A stretch of 8,128 nt of DNA from Xanthobacteraceae bacterium (GCA_030039655.1 JASHVC010000615.1:1-8128), one strand, 5' to 3'; counted from the stretch's first letter, positions 1 through 6,685 are shown. Notes: generated by a model not told the origin, from the letters alone. Program-made: numbers and translations.

Positions 1-426
1 GGCGGCCACGCGCTCAAATTCTACGCCTCGGTGCGCCTCGACATTCGCCGCATCGGCGCCATCAAGGAGCGCGACGAAGTGGTCGGCAACCAGACCCGCG
101 TGAAGGTGGTCAAGAATAAGCTCGCGCCGCCGTTCAAGCAGGTCGAGTTCGACATCATGTACGGTGAAGGCGTGTCGAAGAATGGCGAACTGATCGATCT
201 CGGCGTCAAGGCCGGCGTCGTGGAGAAATCCGGCGCTTGGTTCTCTTACGACAGCCAGCGCATCGGCCAGGGCCGGGAGAACGCCAAGGCCTTCCTCAAG
301 GCCAACCCGGATATCGCCGGCAAAATCGAAACCGCGATCCGGCAGAACGCGGGTCTCATCGCCGAAAAGATTCTCGCCGGCGAAGAAGGTGAGGGCGATA
401 AGGACGACGACGCGGCTGAGGGATGA
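1..426 (+). CDS. recA: RecA recombinase, C-terminal part (5' end outside window)
   Basis: RecA forms filaments on single-stranded DNA, catalyses homologous strand exchange and activates LexA self-cleavage in the SOS response. The frame is open from base 1 and gives 141 residues. It begins with [19 protein letters not shown], which corresponds to the end of DNA-binding loop L2 (about residue 211 of E. coli RecA), so roughly 210 N-terminal residues, including the Walker A motif and L1, lie outside. The segments [16 protein letters not shown] and the MYGEG and GAWFSY motifs are typical of the end of the core and the C-terminal domain. The tail is strongly acidic ([14 protein letters not shown]), as is usual for RecA, where it modulates DNA access. 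An internal GTG at 31 is not the start; the gene simply runs in from the left. The TGA stop at 424-426 is followed after four bases by a long palindrome. The identification is essentially certain; only the family-wide function is inferred. Confidence 0.98.
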   Translation, partial: GGHALKFYASVRLDIRRIGAIKERDEVVGNQTRVKVVKNKLAPPFKQVEFDIMYGEGVSKNGELIDLGVKAGVVEKSGAWFSYDSQRIGQGRENAKAFLKANPDIAGKIETAIRQNAGLIAEKILAGEEGEGDKDDDAAEG

Positions 427-430
427 ATTC

Positions 431-472
431 GTCATTCCGGGGCGCGGGCATAGCCCGCGAACCCGGAATGAC
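431..472. repeat. Long imperfect palindrome between convergent genes (possible terminator or dispersed repeat)
   Basis: The outer arms GTCATTCCGGG (431-441) and CCCGGAATGAC (462-472) are perfect 11-bp inverted repeats. After a small asymmetric bulge (G442 against A460-A461), the inner arms CGCGGGC (443-449) and GCCCGCG (453-459) pair perfectly over 7 bp and leave a three-base ATA loop. The element fills most of the 52-bp gap between the recA stop (426) and the stop of the leftward gene (479), so it could end transcription from both sides, although neither side has a T-run. From memory, palindromes with CATTCCGGG / CCCGGAATG ends recur in intergenic regions of Bradyrhizobium-type genomes. A REP-like dispersed repeat is therefore plausible, but no second copy is visible in this window. 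Confidence 0.7.
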
Positions 473-478
473 CACGCA

Positions 479-856
479 TTAAGAGCTACGACGCTCCGCC
501 GACCACGTGCCCGAGCAGGAACCGCCCTGCCAATGGCCGCCGCCGATGTTGCCGGCAAGGCGTCCCGACCCGGTCGCGCTCTTGTCTCCGGCGCTCACCA
601 TCACCACGATAGCGCCCGACGGAGAAACCTTGCCGCTGATGGTGAAGGGATCAGAGCCGCCGTTCGCCAGCAGGCCCTGCGAAATGCGGATCGGGTAACG
701 GTAGCCGCGGTCGCAGTCGCCTTTTTCGGTGATGATGGACACGCTCCAAAGGCCGTCGTAGCGCGGCGCGGCCGCGTTGGAGGTGGCGGAAGCGGCGAAG
801 CTGACAGTAGCGGTGAGCAGCGCGCACATGGCGAGCCGATTGCGAAGAGCCGTCAT
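479..856 (-). CDS. Small secreted protein, function unknown
   Basis: This gene encodes 125 residues. The N-terminus (MTALRNRLAM followed by a hydrophobic stretch to about residue 25 and SNAAA) is a classical Sec signal peptide with likely cleavage near residue 29 or 30, giving a mature periplasmic or secreted protein of about 95 residues. The mature part starts with RYDGLWSVSIITEKGDC, is rich in Gly, Ser and Thr, looks beta-stranded, and ends with a CSGTWSAERR motif. It has two cysteines after the signal (C48 and C114) that could form a disulfide. I recognise it as a type of small protein common in Bradyrhizobium-like genomes but know of no established function. The start is supported by a GAGGGAA ribosome-binding site (complement of 861-867) 4 bp before the ATG. 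It converges with recA across the 431-472 palindrome. Real gene status is well supported; its role is unknown. Confidence 0.85.
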   Translation of the reverse strand: MTALRNRLAMCALLTATVSFAASATSNAAAPRYDGLWSVSIITEKGDCDRGYRYPIRISQGLLANGGSDPFTISGKVSPSGAIVVMVSAGDKSATGSGRLAGNIGGGHWQGGSCSGTWSAERRSS

Positions 857-1177
857 GGTGTTCCCTCAAGAGATTGACGGGGTGGGCCCGTCCGATGGGT
901 CGATGGGGTTCAGGTTGGGCGGGGGTGGGTGCCCGCTCCTCCTTTTGTCGTTGTGGGGCGCGATCTGGTTTGATGGAAAGAAGTTCAAATTGTGTTGAAT
1001 CGTGCCCCGGTTTTTCCGCGATTTGGCCACTGTGCTGGGCAGACCGCCAAAAGCGTAAATTTATTCGGTACGATCAGACATAAAGCGCCGGTGTCACTGT
1101 CGCAGGCGCGATACACCGGGCGTCAAAATCGGGATCAAGGCGCGAAGGACTGCGCGCCCAGCCCAAGGCCGCAGTTA
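857..1177. other. Intergenic region between kdpE-like gene and small secreted gene
   Basis: No convincing gene lies here. The region must hold the leader and probably the promoter of the secreted-protein gene at 479-856, whose ribosome-binding site is at 861-867, and the 3' end of the kinase/regulator transcript. A G-rich run lies at about 902-931 and a more A+T-rich patch at about 1051-1086. I could not pick a confident -35/-10 pair on the minus strand. Two inverted repeats near the regulator's stop are listed separately. The rightward open frame starting at 992 enters the antisense strand of the regulator and is not a gene. Confidence 0.6.
1088..1158 (-). terminator. Two inverted repeats downstream of the kdpE-like gene, possible terminators
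   Basis: Reading leftward from the regulator's stop at 1178, the first hairpin pairs 1153-1158 with 1139-1144 (CGCGCC / GGCGCG, 6 bp, 8-base loop). The second pairs ACACCGG (1113-1119) with CCGGTGT (1088-1094), 7 bp around an 18-base loop. Neither is followed by a real run of T on the minus strand, so intrinsic termination is uncertain. They may only slow polymerase or protect the 3' end. Confidence 0.3.
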
Positions 1178-1915
1178 TTATGCCGGCGTCGGAGCCGCTG
1201 TCGCCGCCGCTGGCGCCTGGGAGTCCGCCGACACCAGCCGATAGCCGACGCCAAGTTCGGTGAGCAGAATGCGCGGCTGCGTCGGATCGGCCTCGATCTT
1301 GCGCCGCAGCTTGCGCACGAAAATGCGCAAGTAGTGGGTGTCATCGATGTGCTCATTGCCCCACACTTCGCGGAGCAGGAACTGGTGGGTGACCACGTTG
1401 CCGGAATGCTGCGCCAGAATTTGCAGCAGCCGGTATTCCTTGGGCGTCAAGGTCAGGCGCTGATCACTGATGAATACGGCGCGCGCCGTGAAGTCGATGG
1501 AGAGGGGGCCGAACCTGACCACTGGCTCGCCGCGCGCGGTGCGCAATTGCCGCCGCATCGCCGAATGGGCGCGGGCCAGCAGCTCCGCCATGCCGAACGG
1601 CTTAACCACGTAGTCGTCGGCGCCGAGTTCGAGCAGACGGACCTTTTCCGCTTCGCTGCCGCGCACCGACAACACGATGACCGGCACGCTCGACCAGGCA
1701 CGCAGTCGCTCCAGTACCTCGGACCCGTCCATGTCGGGTAGACCGAGATCGAGGATCACCAAGTCGCCCGGCTTAAGCGTGGCCGAGCGCAACGCCTCGG
1801 CGCCGGTCTCTGCTTCCAGCACCGAAAAGCCGTCGAGCTCGAAGCCGGTGCGCAGAAAGCGGCGGATCTGGAGTTCGTCGTCGACCACCAGGACCAAGGG
1901 GGGAATATCACTCAT
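1178..1915 (-). CDS. kdpE: KdpE-like response regulator of the OmpR family
   Basis: This 245-residue DNA-binding response regulator should be phosphorylated by the kinase encoded just upstream. The receiver domain (about residues 7-120) has the acidic pair D12-D13, the phospho-acceptor D56 in VILDLGLPD, S83 in VLSVRG and K105 in DDYVVKPFG. The DDYVVKPF and LLELGADDY wording is typical of KdpE. The C-terminal winged helix (about 135-229) shows LTLTPKEYRLL, VWGNEH and THYLRIFVRKLRRKIE, again as in KdpE. A short Ala/Pro-rich tail (229-245) extends beyond the usual 225-residue E. coli length. I chose the ATG at 1915 because a GGAGG site (complement of 1925-1929) lies 9 bases upstream; in-frame extension to 2035 would run back through the kinase. 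The start overlaps the kinase stop by 8 bp. Classical KdpE activates kdpFABC, but no such genes are in view, so the target is unknown. Confidence 0.93.
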   Translation of the reverse strand: MSDIPPLVLVVDDELQIRRFLRTGFELDGFSVLEAETGAEALRSATLKPGDLVILDLGLPDMDGSEVLERLRAWSSVPVIVLSVRGSEAEKVRLLELGADDYVVKPFGMAELLARAHSAMRRQLRTARGEPVVRFGPLSIDFTARAVFISDQRLTLTPKEYRLLQILAQHSGNVVTHQFLLREVWGNEHIDDTHYLRIFVRKLRRKIEADPTQPRILLTELGVGYRLVSADSQAPAAATAAPTPA

Positions 1916-1929
1916 CGGTACTTGCCTCC
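1908..1929 (-). promoter_or_regulatory. Coupled stop/start with strong ribosome-binding site
   Basis: On the minus strand the regulator begins ATGAGTGA, and the last TGA of this string (1910 to 1908) is the stop of the kinase in another frame. The GGAGG Shine-Dalgarno (complement of 1925-1929) sits inside the last kinase codons, 9 bases from the ATG. This arrangement favours translational coupling and fixed kinase:regulator stoichiometry. Confidence 0.8.
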
Positions 1930-3443
1930 ACGAGGGCGGGTGCGCGCGGCGCCGGGTCCGGTGAAATGGGCAAATGGATCGACACGGTGGTGCCGTGATC
2001 GGCACCTTCGCTCTCCACCTCCACTCTGCCGCCATTGGCGGAAATAAAGGCGTTTGCGATCCATAGTCCGAGTCCGGAGCCGGACGTGGTGGCGGCGTGG
2101 CGCGGGCCGCGGAAAAACCGTTCGCCGACCTGATCTTTTTCCTCAGGCGTCAGCCCGGCACCGCGATCGCGCACCGAGAGCACGACGGTGTGCCCATTGG
2201 GGCGGGCGGCGACGCTGATAGGCGAGCCGTCGGACGAATATTTGGCGGCGTTGTCGAGGATCTGAATGAGCGCCTGCTCGACCTGGGCCGGGTCGGCGCG
2301 CACGATCGGAAGATTGGAATCAAGGTCGAGCGTGATCGCATGGCCGGCAAGCCGCCGCCGGCGGTGCTCGATCGCGGCATTGACGATGTCGACCGGCTCG
2401 ACCCATTGCAGTTTTGGGCGCACCTGCTGGCGGCTGATCCTGGTGGCGTCGAGCAGATTTTGGATGTCGCTGTTGAGCCGTTCGGCTTCGTCGCGCACCA
2501 CGCCGGCGAGTGCCAACAGGCGCTCATCCTTGGCGAGGCCGGGCGCATTGGCGAGCACGGTCGCGGCGCCGAGGATGGATGCGAGGGGGGTGCGCAATTC
2601 GTGCGAGACCGAGCCGATCAGCGCTTCGCGCAAAAGCTCGGTTTCCGAGCGCATCTTGGCCTCATTAAGCGCGCGCGCCACGTCGAGCCGCTCAAGCGTA
2701 GCCGCCGCGTCGGCGAGCGCGCCGTCGATGCGTTGGCGCATGTCGGCCAGTGCCTCGCCCGTGACGTTGCCGAGGTCGACCGCGACCATGCCGAAGTCAG
2801 GGGTCTTCGGCGACACGCGGCGAATAAGCCAAATGTTGCCGTTGCCGTCGTCGACCGTGCGTTCCAGGCCTGCGTCCTGTTCGACACGGGTCACCTGGGC
2901 GCGCACCCGCTCCGGCACTTCGTGGGTATCGCTCGCTTCGGCGGCGCCGAGCAGCACCACCTTGCGCTGAACCAGATTGGCCAGATGATTCTGGATCGCG
3001 ACAAAAATTTCCGGCGCGCTGCGGGCCGCGGCCAGCCGCCGTGAGAATGCGTAGAGATCGCTCATTTCGCGCTCGCGCTTGCGCGCGATCGTGGTGTGGC
3101 GCTTGGCCGACGTGGAGAGCTGGGAGACCACGACCGCCACGACCATGAACAAGACGAGATTGAGGGCTTCCTGCGGAGAGGCGACCTGGAAGCTGTAGAG
3201 CTGGGCAAAATATAGATAACCGGAGAGCACGACGCCGGCGATTGCGGCGATCAATGCCGGGACGACGCCGAAGTTGTAACCCAGCACCATGACCGGGAGG
3301 AGGTAAAGCACCGATCCGCGCAAGATGCCGACATAGTGGCGAAGCAGAAGGGCGACCGCTGTGGTTAAGGCAATCAGCACCACCGCGGCGACAATACCGC
3401 GCAATTCGCGCCGCATGATCGAAATGATCGGTTCCAATTTCAA
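1908..3443 (-). CDS. kdpD: KdpD-like membrane sensor histidine kinase lacking the N-terminal KdpD sensor domain
   Basis: A 511-residue inner-membrane histidine kinase. Four hydrophobic helices (about residues 17-34, 43-58, 59-79 and 93-109) match the DUF4118 membrane module of KdpD. A basic linker and a GAF-like region (about 130-250) follow. The HisKA domain has H281 in GSVSHELRTPLASILG. The ATPase domain has the N box N398 in ILDNAAKYS, G1 DRGAG (426-430), the F box ERFFRG (441-446) and G2 GSGLGL (455-460). All catalytic motifs are intact, so the kinase should be active. E. coli KdpD is about 894 residues and carries an N-terminal KdpD plus USP-like region of about 400 residues; here nothing precedes the membrane part. 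The start is uncertain: TTG at 3443 gives 511 residues and ATG at 3416 gives 502; neither has a strong ribosome-binding site. It is co-transcribed with the regulator. The gene symbol reflects homology, not proven K+ control. Confidence 0.88.
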   Translation of the reverse strand: MKLEPIISIMRRELRGIVAAVVLIALTTAVALLLRHYVGILRGSVLYLLPVMVLGYNFGVVPALIAAIAGVVLSGYLYFAQLYSFQVASPQEALNLVLFMVVAVVVSQLSTSAKRHTTIARKREREMSDLYAFSRRLAAARSAPEIFVAIQNHLANLVQRKVVLLGAAEASDTHEVPERVRAQVTRVEQDAGLERTVDDGNGNIWLIRRVSPKTPDFGMVAVDLGNVTGEALADMRQRIDGALADAAATLERLDVARALNEAKMRSETELLREALIGSVSHELRTPLASILGAATVLANAPGLAKDERLLALAGVVRDEAERLNSDIQNLLDATRISRQQVRPKLQWVEPVDIVNAAIEHRRRRLAGHAITLDLDSNLPIVRADPAQVEQALIQILDNAAKYSSDGSPISVAARPNGHTVVLSVRDRGAGLTPEEKDQVGERFFRGPRHAATTSGSGLGLWIANAFISANGGRVEVESEGADHGTTVSIHLPISPDPAPRAPALVEASTDE

Positions 3444-3597
3444 CGGAAACGCCGTCCGTAAAAAGGGAAGCTTTATCGGCGGAACAATGTGCCGCCGCGT
3501 TTGCTACCCCGCAATCAACTCGCCCACCACGCTTTTTGCCGCGACGGCACGGCCAGTGCAACGCTTGAGCGGACGAATCTTTGTGATCGCGACCTGG

Positions 3598-3623
3598 TTC
3601 CAAAGCCTAATGTTTATTTGGAA
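3598..3623. repeat. Inverted repeat, possible operator upstream of kdpD-like gene
   Basis: TTCCAAA (3598-3604) and TTTGGAA (3617-3623) form a perfect 7-bp inverted repeat with a 12-base spacer. It lies in an A+T-rich patch about 155 bp upstream of the kinase start, inside the region expected to hold that operon's promoter. A regulator-binding site is possible, as is chance. Confidence 0.3.
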
Positions 3624-3721
3624 TTTATGCGGAGATTAACGCTTCAAGGCCAATTGGGGCACGGCTTGCTGCCGGGTCGCCCCGAGAGGGCATAATTTTC
3701 GCCCGAGTTCCCTGATCGGTT

Positions 3722-3749
3722 GCCTCGTCCGACCGAGGAGAGGCTTTTT
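3722..3749 (+). terminator. Plus-strand hairpin followed by five T, weak terminator candidate
   Basis: GCCTC (3722-3726) can pair with GAGGC (3740-3744), or CCTCG (3723-3727) with CGAGG (3734-3738). TTTTT follows directly at 3745-3749. This has the form of a rightward intrinsic terminator, but there is no rightward gene between recA and this point. It would only make sense for an unseen small RNA or an antisense transcript. Confidence 0.25.
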
Positions 3750-3777
3750 ACCGTCTTCAACTTTTCTCTGAAGGTCG

Positions 3778-3805
3778 CGCCCCCGGCATGTGGGTGCCGG
3801 GGGCG
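3778..3805 (-). terminator. GC-rich hairpin, candidate terminator of the substrate-binding-like gene
   Basis: CGCCCCCGGCA (3778-3788) pairs perfectly over 11 bp with TGCCGGGGGCG (3795-3805) around a 6-base loop. Reading leftward it begins 65 bp after the stop codon of the gene at 3870-4715. The stem is very stable, but the minus strand has no clear T-run after it, so it may be a 3'-end stabiliser or a Rho-aided terminator rather than a textbook intrinsic one. Confidence 0.55.
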
Positions 3806-3869
3806 GCCTAACTCCTGTGATTTTGCGCTGACCCGAAGATTGAAGAAGAGCAGCCGAGTGCGGGCGCGC

Positions 3870-4715
3870 TTATTTGCTGCGCACCACTTCGCTGTAATCA
3901 GGTGCCACGTTGAGGAAGCCGCGATCGATCATCCAGTCGACCTTTTCCTTGAACTCGTCGGGCCGGTAAGTTTCAACCCCAATCAGTTCCGGCATCAGGC
4001 CGCTCTTGCGCTGCTCGGGCGGCAGGTCGCGCAACACTTGCTCGCGGGAACGTTCATCGTTCTCCCGTAGCCAGGCGATGGCGCGGTTGAGGGCGCGCCG
4101 CAGCTTCTCCGCCGTCTCTGCGTCGACGTCGTTGCCGGCGACGATGCCGCCGCGCCAACGCAGATCGGCAATCTTGCGCGCACCCGCCCTGACCGCACGG
4201 CTGACCAGCGGCTCCATCAGTGCCGCAGCTTGTGTGGTGCCGCTGAGCAGTGCCTCAAGCCGGTCGTTGGCGTGCACCAGCTTGATCTCTTCAAACGGGA
4301 CGCCGGCGGCCTCCAGCACTTCGATGGCAGCGTAGAAGGTGCCGGCGTGCCAGGTGACCGCAATGGGCACGTTGCGCAATTCGCCGACTGAACTGATCGG
4401 CGAGTCCTTGCGCACCATCAGCGCGCCGGTGCGTACCGTGGTATCGAGCCCGATGATCTTGCCGCCGCCAAGCGACTGCACGCGCTCGATCGCGCCCCAT
4501 TCGCACACCGGATAAACTTCGAGCGCGCCTTGCTGCAGTTGCGACTCCTTCCAGCGCTTCGAGAAATCCTGCACGCGTCCAGCAGCGCCCTTCGGGTTGT
4601 CCTCGAAGTATTCGACGTTAAGTCCCTCCGCGGCAAAGAAGCCTTGCTCGACCGCGACCCGCCAGGGGCGATCGTGGGCGTTGCTGTCGCTCTGCAATCG
4701 GATGGTGCGTGTCAT
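3870..4715 (-). CDS. NMT1/THI5/SsuA-like substrate-binding-fold protein without signal peptide
   Basis: A 281-residue protein with the periplasmic-binding-protein fold of the NMT1/SsuA group. The first strand and helix appear at once (TIRLQSDSNAHDRPWRVAVEQGFFAAEGLNVEYF pattern, residues 4-37), followed by GALEVYPVCEWGAI (63-76), GALMVRKDSPI (97-107), IAVTWHAGTFYAA (118-130) and TQAAALMEPLVSRA (161-174), the usual second-lobe signature. There is no signal peptide or lipobox, so the product should be cytoplasmic, unlike normal ABC transporter binding proteins. No ATPase or permease gene is in the window. The ATG at 4715 is fixed by a GAGGG site (complement of 4722-4726) 6 bp upstream; extension to 4931 would overlap the next gene and adds no recognisable sequence. 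Only one cysteine (C71) is present and there is no CCCFC motif as in THI5. The function may be an enzyme or small-molecule sensor; the ligand is unknown. Confidence 0.85.
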   Translation of the reverse strand: MTRTIRLQSDSNAHDRPWRVAVEQGFFAAEGLNVEYFEDNPKGAAGRVQDFSKRWKESQLQQGALEVYPVCEWGAIERVQSLGGGKIIGLDTTVRTGALMVRKDSPISSVGELRNVPIAVTWHAGTFYAAIEVLEAAGVPFEEIKLVHANDRLEALLSGTTQAAALMEPLVSRAVRAGARKIADLRWRGGIVAGNDVDAETAEKLRRALNRAIAWLRENDERSREQVLRDLPPEQRKSGLMPELIGVETYRPDEFKEKVDWMIDRGFLNVAPDYSEVVRSK

Positions 4716-4836
4716 CGGGGACCCTCGACTGGTTGTTGGTGTGGGCGCTTTATTGGGTAGAAAACTAAGGCGACGGCGGGGCGGGCGCAAACGCTCCGGC
4801 AGATTGCATCGCTCGCCTCCACAGCCGCCCGCAGCA

Positions 4837-5109
4837 CTATCCCGCCTGATCGTCTTCGGTCCGGTGTGGTTCGTCGTAGCCGTGACGGTTCGAATAGAAC
4901 AAAAGCGCCATGAGGCCGCATCCGACCACAAGCGAAAATACGATGCCGAGCGCCATGGCTACGTAACCGGTCGCCGGCATGGGCGGTCCGCTCAGCGCCG
5001 TCCACGCCTGCGCCGCGTACCAGGCGGCGGCAACAAGCATGACCACGAGCGGCACTGCAACGAGCGCGATCTTGCCTGCGGTTCCCAGTTTGGCGCGCGG
5101 CTCAACCAT
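4837..5109 (-). CDS. Small protein with two membrane helices, function unknown
   Basis: This 90-residue protein has two clear hydrophobic segments, about residues 14-33 (ALVAVPLVVMLVAAAWYAA) and 48-72 (through GIVFSLVVGCGLMALLFY). They are joined by a short Gly/Pro loop. A basic N-terminus (R5, K7, K13) and a polar, acidic C-terminal tail (HGYDEPHRTEDDQAG) suggest both ends are cytoplasmic. I chose the ATG at 5109; an in-frame TTG at 5118 would add three residues. Neither has a strong ribosome-binding site. It lies 94 bp downstream of the dimeric isocitrate dehydrogenase and 121 bp upstream of the substrate-binding-like gene, all leftward, so a shared transcript is possible. I do not recognise a family. 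The strong hydrophobic pattern and lack of a better competing frame make a real gene likely. Confidence 0.75.
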   Translation of the reverse strand: MVEPRAKLGTAGKIALVAVPLVVMLVAAAWYAAQAWTALSGPPMPATGYVAMALGIVFSLVVGCGLMALLFYSNRHGYDEPHRTEDDQAG

Positions 5110-5203
5110 GCTGCTCAAATAAGCCCAATCACACCGATTGCCAGCCGACCAGCGGGATGCTGCCGGGATCGATCCGCATGCCCCAACCCTGTGTTTGGCT
5201 GCT

Positions 5204-6418
5204 TCAGGCCGCCATCGCCTTCTTCAGATTTTCGTCTACCTTGTCGAGGAAGCCGGTGGTCGTTAGCCATTTCTGATCGGGGCCGACGAGCAGCGCCAGG
5301 TCCTTGGTCATGAAGCCTGCTTCGACCGTACCGACCGTGACCTTCTCCAGGGTGTCGGCGAATTTCTTCAGTTCGGTATTGTCGTCAAGCTTGGCCCGGT
5401 GCGCGAGCCCGCGTGTCCAGGCGAAGATCGAGGCGATGGAGTTGGTCGAGGTCTCGCGGCCTTTCTGGTGTTCGCGGTAGTGGCGCGTCACCGTGCCGTG
5501 GGCGGCTTCGGCCTCGACGATTTTGCCGTCCGGCGTGGTCAGCACCGAGGTCATCAGCCCGAGCGAGCCGTAACCCTGCGCCACGGTGTCCGACTGCACG
5601 TCGCCGTCGTAGTTCTTACACGCCCACACGTACCCGCCCGACCATTTGAGCGCAGCCGCCACCATGTCGTCGATCAGCCGGTCCTCGTAGGTGCTTTTTT
5701 TCTCGGCGAACTTGTCCTTGAACTCCTTGTCGAAGATGTCCTGGAAAATATCCTTGAAGCGCCCGTCGTAGACTTTGACGATTGTGTTCTTCGTCGAGAG
5801 ATAGAGCGGATAGCCCCGGTCGAGCGCGTAGTTCATCGACGCGCGGGCGAAATCGCTGATCGACTGATCCAGGTTGTACATGGACATGGCGACGCCGCTG
5901 CCGGGGAATTGGAACACCTCACGCTCGATCTTCTGGCCGTCTTCGCCGACGAAGGTGAGATACAGCTTCCCTTTGCCCGGCACCTTGAAGTCGGTGGCGC
6001 GATACTGATCGCCGTACGCATGGCGTCCGATGATGATCGGCTGGGTCCAGCCGGGAACCAGCCGCGGCACGTTCTTGCAAATGATCGGCTCGCGAAAAAT
6101 GACGCCGCCCAGGATGTTGCGGATGGTGCCGTTCGGCGACGGGTACATCTCGTGGAGATTGAATTCCTTCACACGCGCTTCGTCCGGCGTGATCGTCGCG
6201 CATTTGACCGCGACGCCCACCCGCTTGGTCGCTTCCGCCGCGTCAATGGTGATCTGGTCGCGGGTCTCGTCGCGTTTCTGGATGCCGAGGTCGAAATACA
6301 ACAGGTTGATGTCGAGGTAGGGGTAGATCAGCTTGTCCTTGATCAGGCGCCAGATGATTCGGGTCATCTCGTCGCCGTCCATTTCGACGACGGGTTTGGT
6401 GACCTTGATTTTCGCCAT
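5204..6418 (-). CDS. icd: NADP-dependent isocitrate dehydrogenase, homodimeric eukaryote-like type
   Basis: Oxidises isocitrate to 2-oxoglutarate and CO2 with NADP+, in the cytoplasmic TCA cycle; it supplies NADPH and the carbon skeleton for glutamate. The 404-residue length is normal for this subfamily, which includes human IDH1. Numbering matches human IDH1 in the N-terminal half: T77, S94 and N96 in SPNGTIRN, R100, R109, R132 in [12 protein letters not shown], and Y139. Further on are K210 in LSTKNT, D250 in LIDDM, D273 and D277 in [19 protein letters not shown], and the cofactor-binding HGTVTRHYR (307-315). All catalytic and metal-binding positions are therefore present. I chose the ATG at 6418 because [20 protein letters not shown] is the normal N-terminus; the in-frame extension to 6475 is not conserved in kind. 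A GGGACC sequence precedes it as a weak ribosome-binding site. A second, unrelated-subfamily isocitrate dehydrogenase lies 267 bp upstream on the same strand. Confidence 0.97.
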   Translation of the reverse strand: MAKIKVTKPVVEMDGDEMTRIIWRLIKDKLIYPYLDINLLYFDLGIQKRDETRDQITIDAAEATKRVGVAVKCATITPDEARVKEFNLHEMYPSPNGTIRNILGGVIFREPIICKNVPRLVPGWTQPIIIGRHAYGDQYRATDFKVPGKGKLYLTFVGEDGQKIEREVFQFPGSGVAMSMYNLDQSISDFARASMNYALDRGYPLYLSTKNTIVKVYDGRFKDIFQDIFDKEFKDKFAEKKSTYEDRLIDDMVAAALKWSGGYVWACKNYDGDVQSDTVAQGYGSLGLMTSVLTTPDGKIVEAEAAHGTVTRHYREHQKGRETSTNSIASIFAWTRGLAHRAKLDDNTELKKFADTLEKVTVGTVEAGFMTKDLALLVGPDQKWLTTTGFLDKVDENLKKAMAA

Positions 6419-6517
6419 AGAGCTTCGGTCCCGTTGGAGCGCGGTACGTTGCAGGTTCGGATTAGCAGTGATCAAGCGCCCACTCGGATGACGCCAGCCC
6501 GGCAGCTGCGGCGGGGC

Positions 6518-6545
6518 TCTATAGCATTGACTTTCTTGCCGTAAA
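6518..6545 (-). promoter_or_regulatory. Candidate sigma-70-type promoter for icd
   Basis: On the minus strand, TTTACG (complement of 6540-6545) and TATAGA (complement of 6518-6523) are separated by 16 bp. This would start transcription about 90 bp before the ATG at 6418, allowing icd to be expressed independently of the upstream monomeric enzyme. It was judged by eye only; the -35 match is moderate. Confidence 0.35.
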
Positions 6546-6619
6546 AGCTGCGTTAACTCTCCGGCCTCGTCGACGGCGTCAGGTCACGGCGAGAACGGCG
6601 GCGTTGCTGTCCGAAATGT

Positions 6620-6650
6620 ATCCGCTCGACGAGGCTGTCATCGAGCGGGT
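6620..6650 (-). terminator. Inverted repeat after the monomeric isocitrate dehydrogenase gene
   Basis: CCGCTCGA (6622-6629) pairs perfectly with TCGAGCGG (6641-6648), extendable by one G-T and one A-T pair to 6620/6650, around an 11-base loop. It begins 35 bp beyond the stop codon of the upstream gene and ahead of the icd promoter candidate, which is where a terminator would be expected. No T-run follows on the minus strand. Confidence 0.35.
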
Positions 6651-6685
6651 CATAACCGCAGAAATGCCGGCCGCCGGGCTTCGCG

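Larger units (their letters stand above)
3444..3869. other. Gene-free stretch between substrate-binding-like gene and kdpD-like gene
   Basis: I find no convincing coding sequence in these 426 bp; the short rightward frames here have no ribosome-binding site or family resemblance. The stretch must contain the promoter of the leftward kinase/regulator operon and the 3' end of the substrate-binding-like transcript. Structures seen, listed separately where strongest: a GC hairpin at 3778-3805, a hairpin with T-run on the plus strand at 3722-3749, and an inverted repeat at 3598-3623. A further pairing GGGGC (3656-3660) with GCCCC (3679-3683) encloses GGC/GCC. No tRNA or known small RNA was recognised. 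Confidence 0.6.

Noticed and set aside
992..1741. Rightward open frame starting in the 857-1177 gap
   Set aside because: Most of it is antisense to the response regulator, and its unique 5' part has no convincing ribosome-binding site or family features.
2097..3044. Rightward open frame (315 codons) opposite the sensor kinase
   Set aside because: Fully antisense to intact kinase domains and with no recognisable domain; a codon-bias shadow.
3870..4715. Assignment as a THI5-type pyrimidine (HMP-P) synthase
   Set aside because: The CCCFC cysteine motif is absent and the active-site histidine region of yeast THI5 does not line up by eye; only the general fold is supported.
4716..4931. 72-codon N-terminal extension of the substrate-binding-like gene
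   Set aside because: It overlaps the 90-residue membrane protein gene, has no signal-peptide character, and a good ribosome-binding site supports the ATG at 4715.
5126..5140. Small inverted repeat CAATC/GATTG in the gap after icd
   Set aside because: Only 5 bp per arm and no T-run; too short to call a terminator or operator.
5399..6544. Long rightward open frame (381 codons) opposite icd
   Set aside because: It lies antisense to a certain isocitrate dehydrogenase gene. High GC at third positions leaves the opposite frame open; the translation is rich in Arg, Val and Asp and shows no family resemblance.
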